The notes below the pieces were generated by a model. The model saw only the letters and a program-made list of their open reading frames with translations. It was not told where the DNA came from and searched no databases. Both the position numbers and the translations under genes were made by a program. From Oegoconia quadripuncta (lineage: Eukaryota > Arthropoda > Insecta > Lepidoptera > Autostichidae): a stretch of DNA of 64,000 bases. Of the stretch, positions 14,201 to 20,783 are shown piece by piece. The DNA is taken from assembly GCA_949316235.1 (NCBI GenBank), contig OX438751.1, positions 15,500,801 through 15,564,800 of the forward strand. The letters run 5' to 3'. Positions within the stretch are counted from its first letter, which is position 1; every line of letters starts with the position of its first letter.

Positions 14201-17200
14201 GATGTGTTTATACGAGTCATTAATAAAAATTGAAATAGTTTGATTATTTTGTGACAAACTCAAAGTATTACTCTTATAATTAATTAAGGCTTCATAAGAC
14301 TTCAAAAAGTTATCTCCTAAAATACCATTCGCTGAACAGGACATGTTCTTAAAAATATGAAACTTTTCTCTAAATATCAATCCTTGATTCTCTAAATCTA
14401 AATATATGTATCCTTCTGATACAAGCTTACCACTAACTCCTCTAATTGTTAATCTATCTTGAATAATTCTATTATCTAAATCGCTGTAGATACTTGCTAA
14501 ATATTCATATTTTATAACACACAAACTAGCACCGCTATCGACTAACAGACTGATCGAATTACAGCAATCTAAAGTAAACATAACCGTGCTCGTTGTGTTA
14601 TAATTTAAAATAACATATTCATCTACTGTCTGATCGAAAAAACTGACTCTCGTTATGTTTCTCATCCTGACTTACCTGTGGAGAGTCACATCGAGTATAG
14701 TGGACACGGTGACCCTGTGATCCACGAGAGGCATGAGCGTCACGCCAAGGACGCGCGCTAAAAGGCGCTTGTGTGCCTCGTCCCCCTCGAGCATAGCCTC
14801 GAGGCGGTACCTGGTTGTGGCTGTGAGTGTGTCCGCGCTGCGTCGCGACACCATGCGACTGGCTCGGGTTACCGTACCGTCCGCCACGTGAGTTAAATTG
14901 AAACTTAGTCGTGGCATTGTACTTATTATAATTATTATTGAATTGATTTCTACCACGATTATTCCGAAAATTGTTGCTATGAAAGATCCTTGGAGCATAT
15001 GAATGTCTAACGTTCATAACATGCTCCTCGCTCGGAGATAGCGTCTGCTCGTCTAAAGCTGTTCGGATCGCCTCCGGAAGGGAGCTAAACTGTCTAGATG
15101 CGATTATTGTACTGAGACGGGAATTAGACAATCCGTCAGCAAATCGCTTAATAGCTACTTTTTCGTTAATTGGTTTTAAAACATGGTATTTCGAATCATC
15201 ACACTCAGATTGAGATAATGTGAGATTAACAAAAAGTTCTTCTAATTCGTTCCCAAACTTTTCAATCGACCTGTTGCCCTGCCTTATACTCTGTAATCGG
15301 GATTGAATCGCAACAGCAGACCTTTTTTGAAGTAAATGCTGTTTCATATCTTTAACTAATGCGCTCACGCTATTATAACTAGTATTCAAACGCAGTTTCG
15401 CACTCGAAGACAATCTAGTCTTTACGACAAATTCAATTAATTGATTATGGGTGGCTGCGGTAATCATCGAACTATACAACTCTATACCATCAATGAGTTG
15501 TGTGGTGACATGCTCCTGTCCTGTCATTAAAGGAAGCAATGATAGCGCAGTTTTGATATCAAAATTATTCTCAGCCATTTTTGAAGGCAAAATTTCAGGA
15601 CTTGAATGACACAAAGTAACTATCGCACTATATAAAATATGTATCTCATTAACTATCTTATTTATATGAATCAAATCGTCACTGCTTAACTCTGATTTTT
15701 CTACTTCACTTTTTACAACAGACAAAATATTCTCCAATAATGAATACGCTGTTTCGGCCTCTTGTAACTTACTTTGACCTAATTGTTTTTTTCTGCGTTC
15801 AGGACCTATTTTAACTACATATTCACGTATATCTTTCAATTTACTATGTAACTCAGATAATTCTATAGACATTGCAATGCATTCTTATCAAAGTTAACTA
15901 AATAATTATATCTATTTTTCCTACTTAAATTAACATGTAATAAAATTGAATGAATACCTTAAATTATGACTTATTCTGCATATCGAATCATCGCGCTGAG
16001 GTTGTTGCACCGTAGAATGTAGGTCGCACGCGTTGTCCGTCCGACGAAACTTGTGACCACGTTAGCTGCTGCTGACTCCATGAAGGCTGGGTGATGGTTG
16101 GGCCGGGAATACCCTGGACACCTTGGTTCCTTTTGGCCGGGATAACCCTGGACTCGGACTCCTACTGCTTAGCGGCTACTAGCTCTTCTTTCTTCATTTT
16201 TCTAATCTTCTAAAATTTTTCTTCAATTATTTAATTTTCTTTTTTTCATGATTATTTCTTCATTCTTCTAATCTTCTATAATGTTTCTTCTCTCTTGATA
16301 TTATTTATTTTCTTCATAGTTATAAATGGGTGTATTTCTTATCTTCTATAATTTTTCTTCTATATTTCAAATTTTCTTCTTGATGAAATTTTATTTCTTC
16401 GTTATTCTTTCTTCATTTGTGAATTTTTATTTAAATATTTCCATGAGAAAATGCTTTTCTCTTCGCGAGGGTCGCCATGAGGTATTATGTGGGGCGATCC
16501 GGGAAGAACAAATAAAAGGATGTGTTCATTGCGAAGTTAGTGTAATAATCAACCACGTGTTTACATAGGTAGTCTTATTTATTAATTAATGTAACATACG
16601 TCACAGCTACCGAACTTACACACACTAAAACATACGTTGCGCCGACTGGCATTTAACGTGACCCATTTACATTTCCTTTTGCGAGTTTTAAATTATATTA
16701 TTTATGTATTTATCACAATACTTCAATTGCTTACAAAACATTATGTTTAGTTTAGAATCTTATTTAGAATTTAGAATCTAAATCACACTGTAGCACTTAG
16801 GTAACTAACACTTAACAAGCTAAAGTATTGGTAACAAACACCTGTCAAGGCTAGTAATATATTAGTACTGAGTATTGTGTAGTCCACATCTCCTTACTGC
16901 GATTTTAATATATCCGGTTATTCACTGCTTTCCGTACTACATAATATGAACTGTATTACGGCAAGGCAGTTTATTTATCTTATCCACTTGACCAGTGACT
17001 TGGTCATTACTCTTCTTTGTTCTACAAAGATTCGTTCTTTGTAGAACAAAGAAGACAAAGCTCAGCGGATTTGTAAGTTTAAGTGGTGGTGGGAAAGGCA
17101 CATAGCTCGAAGAACTGATGGCCGTTGGGGCATTAAAATACTGGAGTAGAAATCACGCATCAGCAAGCGCCACCTGGTGCTCAGCTAAGACGGCCACCCA

Positions 17201-19770
17201 CATGGTGGACGGAGGACCTAATGAAGGTCGCGGGAAGTCGTTGGATGCAGGCAGCTTTTGGGGATATCTGTGTTTAGCAGTGGACGTGGCTGATATGATG
17301 CTGAGTCACAATATACGGGTCAACAAGTATGAATAGGACTTGCTCATATACATCGAGCATTGCGAGTCCTTTGATGCGAGTCGTGCACAAGTGCACGAGC
17401 GAGTACTAGTAATTAATTTAATGAAAAACAGAATGTTCAATTATTATATTATCTATTTAGACATGATATTCTTACAGGTTATAACTTCTCTGTGTTATAT
17501 ATTCCTTACCATTAGGAAATGACGTAGAAGGCTGCCGCTGGTTGTTTATTTTTATCCATTATATCATCTTCGCCGCTTGAACTCGACGTAATTACAACTT
17601 TTCTGGAAATAAACTAAATCGGTCGAAGTAGATACAACTGGATTTTTCAAAAGGCATTTAAGCCTAATTATGGCGAGCATTATCTAGTACATGCTTCTTT
17701 ATCGAATGTGCGCACAAGATTAAATATAAAAAAAAGTAATAAATCACAGAGATTATAATCTGCTGCGTTAGCTTTGAATCAGTAAGATTAAATACTCCTT
17801 GGTGGCCTGTTGTAAGGAAAATGATCGAAATGGGCGTGAATGATGAGATAACCGGCTAACAGAGGAGATTGTAAGAAAAAGACGTACCGCGCGGACCTCA
17901 AATAAATTGGGAGCGGGCAAGAAAATGATGAAACAACAATTTTTATGGTTACAAGTTGCTGGCAGCTTATGAAAAGTGCACAGCAAGTGTGCGTAATTAA
18001 TAACGTTACGATACTGAGAAAACACCTCTAAGTTACAGAATAGTAGTATTTTTTCATACTTATTTTAAAGTAGATTATGCAATGATGAGCTTCATGTTTT
18101 GTTCATATTTGCACGCCAAAGTAGTCACTCTGATTCTTGACATCAGTCGTAGGTAGAGCGTATTGGATTACTTAACTATTATTATAACTGTTTATAAATG
18201 TTCTACTTGCCTACAGACGACATTGCCCGGCTACCATCGTTATCTGTCAGTGTGGCGGCGCGAAGGGCGACACTGATTGCATTGAAGAACAGGGAGGAGA
18301 GACGTCGCTCCCAGATGCAGGCGGCGCGCGATTCCGTCACTGGATACGTTTACGACAATCCTACAGGGGTAAGAATTCCACCATTGAACCTTATCTACGT
18401 TTTGGATATAATTATAGACTCCTATAGATGCTTACCTTTCGTCAATCTTTCCCTAACCGGTCAGGGTATTAGTGATCGAGGAATGATTATAACATTATTA
18501 AAGTTTTCAAGCAAAAGTAGGATATTTATATTGTCAAAAGTGTAGGCTGTGGCTGAAAATTAGCAAGTATATGCTGAGCCAAATAAGATCAGTTTTGTAT
18601 AGTATGTTCTTCCCTCACGTTATTACCAAGTATCAGAATATAAATGATAGTTGAATTATCGGAGATGGAAATAACCTACTTTTCATCCCGACAAAATCAA
18701 ACATTCCACGCAGGTGCTTGCTAGTACAGTTATATAAAGAATTATAAACCTTATGGTGAACGAGATAATACGACGCGTTATTGTAGGAACAATCATAAAG
18801 TAAATGTATAGCATTGTGAGTGGTTTTTATCGCATAATATATACAAATAAAATAAGAGTTTAGTAAAATTAATTTTATCTTTATTTGCAATAGAAAACAA
18901 TTACTAACTTAGATATTTGCACTAAACCTGTACATACAAATTCGAATTGATTATCTTGTCATTTGCAAATGAAATAGAAACGCTCCAGTCATAGAGACTC
19001 AATTTCCTACGTCGTCGTTTGAGTTATTTTGTTTTATGTATGATGATTGCGGGTTGAAGATACAATTACTTCACCTGATGGAATGTGACAATGTGGTCCA
19101 AGATCAAGTGAAATTCCAAAGCAGACCCGGAATGCATCCTGTAAATTACTAATAGGCTCCAATCTCAGTGATTTAGCAACCTTCAATTGGTAATCTTTTG
19201 ACGCGTCGTTCCACAGTCGAAGGCTGCTTGTTGGAACTTCGCCGCACCGTCTTTGAGATGGCTAAAGATTTTAGGAACCATAAAGTGTTCATCAACACCC
19301 TATAACAGTTCACTGTGGAACATAGTCCTCTTCCACGGCGTATCAATCACCTCACTTGAGGGCTGATGTACACCCCTGCAGATCATTGGTCTATACTGGT
19401 GTCGATTCGGATGTACACCAACTAAACTAAAACCAGTTTTGGAGTGATGCCGTCGCATCGCACTGTTCCAGGGACAAATAGACAGTATTACTTTAAAATT
19501 GGTTTTGGTTTAGTTGGTGTACTTCCGAATCGACACCACTGTTCCTGTTATCTGTCACAGTAATCGTTGGGGGAGAGGGGTTTGGTTCTATAGTTCAACA
19601 TCCACATGGAATTAGCTGCTAATAAATTGTCTTTCCAGCCGCCGGGGCGTACATCCACGGGCGCATATCTCAACCAGTCGTTCGAGCCGGCCATGGACAG
19701 TGATGAGGAGTCCAGTGTTAGCGGCCCTCCGCGTCCCAGTGTCGTGCGCTTTAGAGATACCCGCGCTTAG
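1..19770 (+). CDS. CHSB: Chitin synthase B (class B, CHS2), 3' half
   Basis: Processive family 2 glycosyltransferase in the plasma membrane that polymerises UDP-GlcNAc into chitin; class B enzymes supply the midgut peritrophic matrix. The window opens in mid-exon, so the N-terminus and first half of the catalytic domain are missing. Coding exons read by splice sites and frame: 1-119, 1978-2204, 2511-2678, 3430-3735, 4196-4425, 5370-5496, 6492-6644, 7119-7295, 8396-8563, 10134-10368, 18217-18368, 19639-19770. They join without a stop into about 730 residues. All junctions are GT-AG, and every one matches the phase of CHSA exons 12-23 downstream. Assignment to class B rests on its divergence from the clear CHSA copy, the single exon 19, and a different C-terminal tail (ends RFRDTRA). 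No break is seen; an LTR element sits in an intron. Confidence 0.95.
120..1977 (+). other. CHSB intron 12
   Basis: Non-coding. It holds a full-length tRNA-type SINE (1251-1539) and otherwise AT-rich sequence. Open frames across its 3' end only read through into exon 13. Confidence 0.85.
1251..1539 (+). mobile_element. tRNA-derived SINE, family A, copy 1 (full)
   Basis: About 75 nt at the left end look like a pol III promoter head: GCCTCC..GGCTCAATG (box A-like) and GGATTCGAGCCCC (box B-like). A body with TGTCCGCCTGGCTAGCTACC and CCGGTTGTCAGA follows, and the element ends in an A-rich tail. Three more copies lie in this window (6109, 7922 reversed, 46170 reversed), which establishes it as a dispersed family. 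Confidence 0.8.
2511..3735 (+). CDS. CHSB: CHSB exons 14-15: five-transmembrane cluster and TWGTR motif
   Basis: Exons 2511-2678 (168 nt) and 3430-3735 (306 nt), both phase 0 and equal in length to CHSA exons 14 and 15. They encode several hydrophobic helices that follow QRRRW and form the translocation part of the enzyme. The second ends with NNVTWGTREV, the family's (S)WGTR motif, which is essential for activity. CHSA reads SWGTR at the same place, so here Ser is replaced by Thr. Confidence 0.94.
2679..3429 (+). other. CHSB intron 14
   Basis: Non-coding and AT-rich. A stretch of about 50 nt at 3212-3260 (GTACAGTCGAC...GTAACGTTACC) reappears inverted at about 22615-22665, so it is part of a dispersed repeat. 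Confidence 0.75.
3736..4195 (+). other. CHSB intron 15
   Basis: Non-coding, AT-rich intron. I see no repeat, RNA or regulatory feature in it. Confidence 0.7.
4196..6644 (+). CDS. CHSB: CHSB exons 16-18: cytoplasmic linker
   Basis: Exons 4196-4425 (phase 2 end), 5370-5496 and 6492-6644. The first begins with a charged helix (ELEMEKKATEEAKK) and has a Cys-containing stretch FRCMCCTNPK. Exon 17 is the most diverged from CHSA: 127 nt against 157, with no clear residue match except the final Pro-Arg. Exon 18 is strongly conserved ([14 protein letters not shown]) and 153 nt in both genes. The acceptor at 5369 was chosen because it is the only AG nearby giving the required phase and an open frame. 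Confidence 0.9.
4913..5203. mobile_element. Foldback MITE with arms of about 130 bp
   Basis: The left part (TATACAGGGTGTAATCG...) is repeated in reverse complement at the right end (...CGATTACACCCTGTATA). The match runs inward for more than 100 bp with few mismatches and leaves a short central spacer around 5040-5065. The CAGGGTG ends next to TA suggest a TA-inserting (Tc1/mariner-type) non-autonomous element. It lies in CHSB intron 16. A different element with CAGGGTG ends is at 29120. Confidence 0.8.
5497..6491 (+). other. CHSB intron 17
   Basis: Non-coding. The 3' third is a head-truncated family A SINE (6109-6325). About 5580-5930 is less AT-rich than its surroundings and may be an old transposon fragment, but I do not recognise it. 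Confidence 0.7.
6109..6325 (+). mobile_element. SINE family A, copy 2 (head-truncated)
   Basis: It matches the body and tail of the 1251-1539 copy (TGTCCGCCTGGCTAGCTACT, GTTGTGTTCCGGTTGTCAGA, CCGGGTCAGTACGCTTCCACC) but lacks the tRNA-like head. It carries an extra segment of about 20 nt near 6235. It ends about 165 nt before CHSB exon 18. Confidence 0.8.
6664..6707. repeat. (AT)n microsatellite followed by a T run
   Basis: About 11 AT units run directly into some 20 T residues, just after the CHSB exon 18 donor. The rest of the intron up to 7118 shows nothing recognisable. Confidence 0.9.
7119..8563 (+). CDS. CHSB: CHSB exons 19-20: last two transmembrane helices
   Basis: Exons 7119-7295 (177 nt) and 8396-8563 (168 nt). 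Exon 19 encodes one membrane helix (VMVNALFVLTIFLLQL) and is the only version in CHSB, whereas CHSA has two (19a, 19b) of exactly the same length. No second 177-nt homologue is visible in the 7296-8395 intron. Residues such as FAFVM and DQLH..WPLG are shared with CHSA 19b, while LRD and LHF.W are shared with 19a. Exon 20 supplies the final helix (LFHRLGTLTHLLAS). Confidence 0.94.
7296..8395 (+). other. CHSB intron 19
   Basis: Non-coding. It holds an inverted family A SINE fragment (7922-8122). I looked here for a second version of exon 19, as in CHSA, and found none. Confidence 0.75.
7922..8122 (-). mobile_element. SINE family A, copy 3 (inverted, head-truncated)
   Basis: The reverse complement of the family A body: TTGACCTCAATCACAT at the left is the 3' tail, then GTAACACAACAATGCTATCAA and CAGGCGGACATCTTAA. 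The tRNA-like head is missing. Confidence 0.75.
9443..10009. mobile_element. MITE split by a later LINE/SINE insertion
   Basis: The left end (CCGGATTAATAAATCGACC) and right end (GGTTTATTAATACGG) are inverted repeats and match the ends of the uninterrupted relative at 26074-26468. The inner part is broken at 9490/9918 by 427 bp of other repeat (LINE-like GGCCCAATGCGGGTTGGG and a tRNA-like SINE head at 9833-9893). The break is flanked by near-identical 12-mers, gtctcagtctca (9478-9489) and gtctcagtttca (9918-9929), which look like a target duplication. Confidence 0.65.
9833..9893 (+). mobile_element. tRNA-like SINE head, family C, copy 1
   Basis: GCGTCGGTCGCTCACGG..CTCCCAATTCGGGAGG followed by TCCGGGTTCGATTC and GCAGGCCATG. 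The same head recurs at 47800-47875. The box B is intact, but the 5' and 3' ends do not pair into an acceptor stem, so this is not a tRNA gene. Confidence 0.65.
10134..19770 (+). CDS. CHSB: CHSB exons 21-23: cytoplasmic C-terminal tail
   Basis: Exons 10134-10368 (phase 1 end), 18217-18368 and 19639-19770, with TAG at 19768-19770. The tail is hydrophilic. Exon 21 has TVHNLERTRDVRQS, aligned with [18 protein letters not shown]. Exon 22 keeps an Arg-rich helix (LKNREERRRSQMQ). Exon 23 is class-specific and ends SVVRFRDTRA, unlike the Gln-rich CHSA end. The 7.8-kb intron between the first two exons carries the Gypsy element, and the intron before the last exon carries a foldback MITE. Confidence 0.93.
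10548..10795 (-). repeat. 3' LTR of the Gypsy element
   Basis: 248 bp, TG...CA ended, identical to 16478-16725. Relative to the element (minus strand) this is the downstream LTR. The purine-rich tract abuts it at 10796. Confidence 0.95.
10796..10811 (-). other. Polypurine tract of the Gypsy element
   Basis: On the minus strand the bases directly before the 3' LTR read GATTTTCGGGGGAGG, a G/A-rich plus-strand primer of the expected type and position. Confidence 0.75.
10934..14665 (-). CDS. pol: Gypsy Pol polyprotein (protease, RT, RNase H, integrase)
   Basis: An uninterrupted 1243-residue frame. Protease active site DSGA is at about 43-46. Reverse transcriptase has FSKLDLSQSYYQL and the catalytic YLDD at about 472-476. 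RNase H starts near LQTDAS. Integrase has an H-H-C-C zinc finger (SGHAGVNRML..CKLCQ) and a DDE triad at about 978, 1037 and 1073 (LDIMGPL, TDQGTEF, GALENTH), with a GPY/F module (YTGPYKVI) near the end. The frame lies +1 relative to gag, with a 47-nt overlap counted from its ATG. Between the YYQL and GLKTSP blocks of RT there is an extra 20-residue segment (13346-13405) resembling the 20 residues before it. No stop or frameshift is seen. Confidence 0.95.
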   Translation of the reverse strand: MRNITRVSFFDQTVDEYVILNYNTTSTVMFTLDCCNSISLLVDSGASLCVIKYEYLASIYSDLDNRIIQDRLTIRGVSGKLVSEGYIYLDLENQGLIFREKFHIFKNMSCSANGILGDNFLKSYEALINYKSNTLSLSQNNQTISIFINDSYKHIIPARCEVIKYIPTGMSHDCVVLASEMREGVFLAGVISKPRNGSIPVRILNTTDKEVVLNFSDLEIHSLQSFDICTFQENNMSVDRVKTLFELLDLSYLNKEDRLGIETICAKYADVFHLPGDKLSVTNLMEHSITLKDNVSPAYVKPYRIPHALKKEVQKQIEEMLENDIIEESISEWSSPVLLVPKKSDKTKEKKWRLVIDYRQLNNKIEDDKFPLPNITDILDSLSGAIYFSKLDLSQSYYQLNLSEKSRKYTAFNVDRMFQLSLHPDSRKCTAFTTDKTYQMKRCPMGLKTSPSVFSRLMTIAMSGLNYKQCFVYLDDCIIIGNSINSHHKNLTSVLERLRKVNLKLNPLKCEFLRTEMVYLGHKITGEGIFPDPTKIDTIQSYPTPASVDDVRRFVAFSNYYRRFIPRFADISHPLNRLCKKNSNFEWTTECDLAFNNLKSALMNPPILEYPDFSESNTFKLQTDASRIGLGGILSNGNDRVVAYASRSLKPAETRYPVIDLELLAIVWAVRHFRPYLYGRRFKILTDHKPLIYLFNMKDSSSRLTKFRLYLEEYNFEIEYVPGRHNAAADALSRLPARLPVTCTDLKNMHEQVVSVLTRAQKQRLENNDCKAEISTENGTDHPMTVEILKPPQDVVEIIFSHSLKLKKDEKVESTVGNCSYVPSRSAIYLNTRSLSTPEVLARDLRELCRKLNISELLIVKNKVNERHIKLLASTIKKLMLDKPRLMITKDVLRINDKDERKIILNDFHLLPTSGHAGVNRMLNNIKRHYFWPGITNDVIKYVKKCKLCQFNKFTNKYIKEPLTVTTTASSAFERISLDIMGPLEIDDFNYRYILTLQCDLTKFVEAYPLERKDTESVARSFVNNFILRYGIPKEIVTDQGTEFLSSVMTEICNLLGVKKLQSTAYHHETIGALENTHKHLTAYLRIQCTNNKSNWSSWVPYWCFSFNTTEHTQTKYTPYELVFGKLCQLPSNLQSSVEPYYNYDSYPKELKFRLQKALSDARSNLLCNKSIRKLKYDKHTNPIKYDTGDLVLLKNQVGNKLECIYTGPYKVIKDMCPNVKIFKNNKEYVTHKNNTKLFYDSF
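14619..15872 (-). CDS. gag: Gypsy Gag protein
   Basis: A 417-residue frame upstream of pol. The N-terminal 130 residues are helical and charged. The middle (LRLNTSYNSVSALVKDMKQH, RLQSIRQGNRSIEKFGNELE) resembles the capsid region of Gypsy-group Gag. The last 130 residues are rich in Arg, Gly, Asn and His (RNNRGRNQFNNNYNKY, ARGGRGT) and have no CCHC zinc knuckle, so RNA binding is presumably through this basic tail. The final codons overlap the start of pol at a run of six T, a likely frameshift site. An open frame at 14672-14998 on the same strand is only the pol frame read through gag. Confidence 0.9.
   Translation of the reverse strand: MSIELSELHSKLKDIREYVVKIGPERRKKQLGQSKLQEAETAYSLLENILSVVKSEVEKSELSSDDLIHINKIVNEIHILYSAIVTLCHSSPEILPSKMAENNFDIKTALSLLPLMTGQEHVTTQLIDGIELYSSMITAATHNQLIEFVVKTRLSSSAKLRLNTSYNSVSALVKDMKQHLLQKRSAVAIQSRLQSIRQGNRSIEKFGNELEELFVNLTLSQSECDDSKYHVLKPINEKVAIKRFADGLSNSRLSTIIASRQFSSLPEAIRTALDEQTLSPSEEHVMNVRHSYAPRIFHSNNFRNNRGRNQFNNNYNKYNATTKFQFNSRGGRYGNPSQSHGVATQRGHTHSHNQVPPRGYARGGRGTQAPFSARPWRDAHASRGSQGHRVHYTRCDSPQVSQDEKHNESQFFRSDSR
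15873..16458 (-). other. Gypsy leader region
   Basis: An untranslated stretch between the 5' LTR/PBS and the gag ATG. The plus strand shows a pyrimidine-rich section at 16180-16420 with repeated TTCTTC and CTTCTA words, purine-rich in the element's RNA. There are also two near-copies of GGGA(A)TAACCCTGGAC around 16108-16152. No frame of note is present. Confidence 0.7.
16459..16477 (-). other. Putative primer-binding site of the Gypsy element
   Basis: Directly inside the 5' LTR the minus strand reads TGGCGACCCTCGCGAAG. The leading TGG complements a tRNA CCA end, and TGGCGACC is the usual style of a Gypsy PBS. I could not match the remaining bases to a particular insect tRNA from memory. Confidence 0.6.
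16478..16725 (-). repeat. 5' LTR of the Gypsy element
   Basis: 248 bp, identical to 10548-10795 over the whole length by direct reading. On the element's strand this is the upstream LTR carrying the promoter. It is followed on the host side by ATTG, the second copy of the target duplication. Confidence 0.95.
17011..17055. repeat. Perfect 20-bp inverted repeat
   Basis: 17011-17030 is exactly reverse-complementary to 17036-17055 around a 5-nt loop (TTCGT). It lies 285 bp from the Gypsy 5' LTR and directly before an RTE LINE end. As RNA it would form a strong stem; I assign no function. Confidence 0.9.
17075..17305 (+). mobile_element. RTE-type LINE 3' end fragment
   Basis: It reads like the C-terminal end of an RTE/BovB reverse transcriptase polyprotein with stops and frame changes: GCACATAGCTCGAAGAACTGATGG, ACATGGTGGACGGAGGACC and TTTAGCAGTGGACGTGGCTGATATGATG. 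Equivalent fragments occur at 34850, 35793, 36636, 42230 and 48285. Confidence 0.7.
18369..19638 (+). other. CHSB intron 22
   Basis: Non-coding. It holds a LINE 3' fragment (about 19060-19290; CACCTGATGGAATGTGACAA and GCGTCGTTCCACAG also occur at about 57295-57720) and a hairpin MITE (19397-19538). The rest is AT-rich without features. Confidence 0.75.
19397..19538. mobile_element. Hairpin MITE, copy 1
   Basis: The arms TGGTGTCGATTCGGATGTAC...ACTAAACTAAAACC and their reverse complement (GGTTTTGGTTTAGTTGGTGTAC..CCGAATCGACACCA) flank about 55 nt of spacer. The same structure with related arms is at 62379-62522. A weaker relative lies at about 40780-40912. Confidence 0.75.
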
Positions 19771-20562
19771 CCGACGACGTGTCGTCCGTATGCGATATTA
19801 CTATATTATTAACTAGCTATGCAGTGGTGTTCGTGTTCTTTCACACCTTAACGTTGTGCAATTGACTAACAATTGTGTTGCGATGATTTATAAATGTAAT
19901 ATCACTTTCTCTACGTACAACAATGTCACAATAGGTTATTTTATGTAGGCATAGATTATATTACATCACCTATTAAAAGTGAATTATTCATATTATTTAT
20001 TTATTGTAAGTTGTAAAATTTTATGTAATTTATTTCTAATCGGAGAATAAATGTGCATGTTGTCTCAGCATTCTACTTTTATTTTATTCACATCCCTTAC
20101 AATTTTATGATGAGAATTTTATTAGTATTATTGGTAGCGAAACATTCCAGTACGAATTGGCGGTGGTCCGAACAAAAACATCATACTTTTCATTTAGTAT
20201 ACCATGTTTTACAGAAAATAGAGTATGTATCTTTCATATTACAAAAACAACATTTAAGTGAAAAATGAAATCAAAAAGTATCATTAGACGAAGAATATAT
20301 TTGGAAATCATTTATTTTACAAGTTATTTTTTTATCGAACCAAATAACTCGATTCATGTTTCGATCTTTATAATATTGTTACATCCCTTACTTTCTTATA
20401 TTTTCTGCGGCACCACATCGCCACTAGTTTTTATTCAGGATTGTAATCCTTCATTCCATTTGTCATACTGAAATCTCCGCTCAGGAATTCTGGGCGGTAA
20501 ATATCAATATGTCCATTGACCTGTGGGAAAATCCATTTTTCCGATTATTAGAGGTGTGAATC
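19771..20562 (+). other. CHSB 3' UTR and CHSB-CHSA spacer
   Basis: The CHSB 3' UTR runs to about 20070. An AT-rich spacer with no gene or recognised repeat follows, up to the GC-rich block that I read as CHSA exon 1. Confidence 0.65.
20046..20051 (+). terminator. CHSB polyadenylation signal
   Basis: AATAAA, 276 nt after the CHSB stop and followed by a GT-rich stretch (tgtgcatgttgtc). It is the first canonical hexamer on this strand after the stop and gives an ordinary 3' UTR length. Confidence 0.7.
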
Positions 20563-20783
20563 AGTTGGAGAGTAGGTGAGGGGTCGCACACGCAGCCGCC
20601 AGTGACACGCGGAGGCAGAGCCTTGTGCTCCGGCCACAGCAGTGAGCGCGCGGCGACCCGACAGACGAAACGTGCGCGCGCACCATGCGTAGCGACAGAC
20701 CGCGAGTGCACTCTGCGCCTTATTTCACCTGTGTAAAGTGACTGCCATAAGGATTTTATATCACCACCTGGACACACGAAACG
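20563..20783 (+). promoter_or_regulatory. Candidate non-coding first exon and core promoter of CHSA
   Basis: A GC-rich, CpG-containing block in AT-rich surroundings about 790 bp after the CHSB stop. An arthropod initiator match TCAGTT is at 20561-20566, and the block ends at a strong donor, ACG|GTAAGA at 20784. No clear TATA box is seen. Lepidopteran CHSA genes have a non-coding exon 1 spliced to exon 2a, and exon 2a here starts at an acceptor (33585) with only 7 nt before the ATG, so a separate 5' exon is required. Other GC islands at 27290, 30224 and 39050 are alternatives. Confidence 0.45.

Larger units (their letters stand above)
10548..16725 (-). mobile_element. Complete Gypsy-type LTR retrotransposon
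   Basis: A 6178-bp element inserted antisense to CHSB. Two 248-bp LTRs, identical by eye, begin TGAGG and end CTTCA, and are flanked by the 4-bp duplication ATTG (10544-10547 and 16726-16729). Reading on the minus strand: 5' LTR, primer-binding site, leader of about 600 nt, gag (417 aa), pol (1243 aa; protease, RT, RNase H, integrase), polypurine tract, 3' LTR. The domain order, with integrase last, is that of Ty3/Gypsy (Metaviridae). No env frame exists, since only about 138 nt separate pol from the 3' LTR. Both open frames are uninterrupted and the LTRs are equal, so the insertion is very young. Confidence 0.95.
10369..18216 (+). other. CHSB intron 21, host of the Gypsy element
   Basis: Outside the LTR element (10548-16725) it holds a perfect 20-bp hairpin (17011-17055), an RTE-type LINE 3' end (17075-17305) and AT-rich sequence up to the next exon at 18217. 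I see nothing else in 17310-18216. Confidence 0.8.

Noticed and set aside
14672..14998. 108-aa minus-strand frame inside gag
   Set aside because: It is the pol reading frame before its stop and overlaps a convincing Gag protein.
17118..17336. 72-aa open frame
   Set aside because: It lies over an RTE LINE remnant with decayed sequence; not a host gene.
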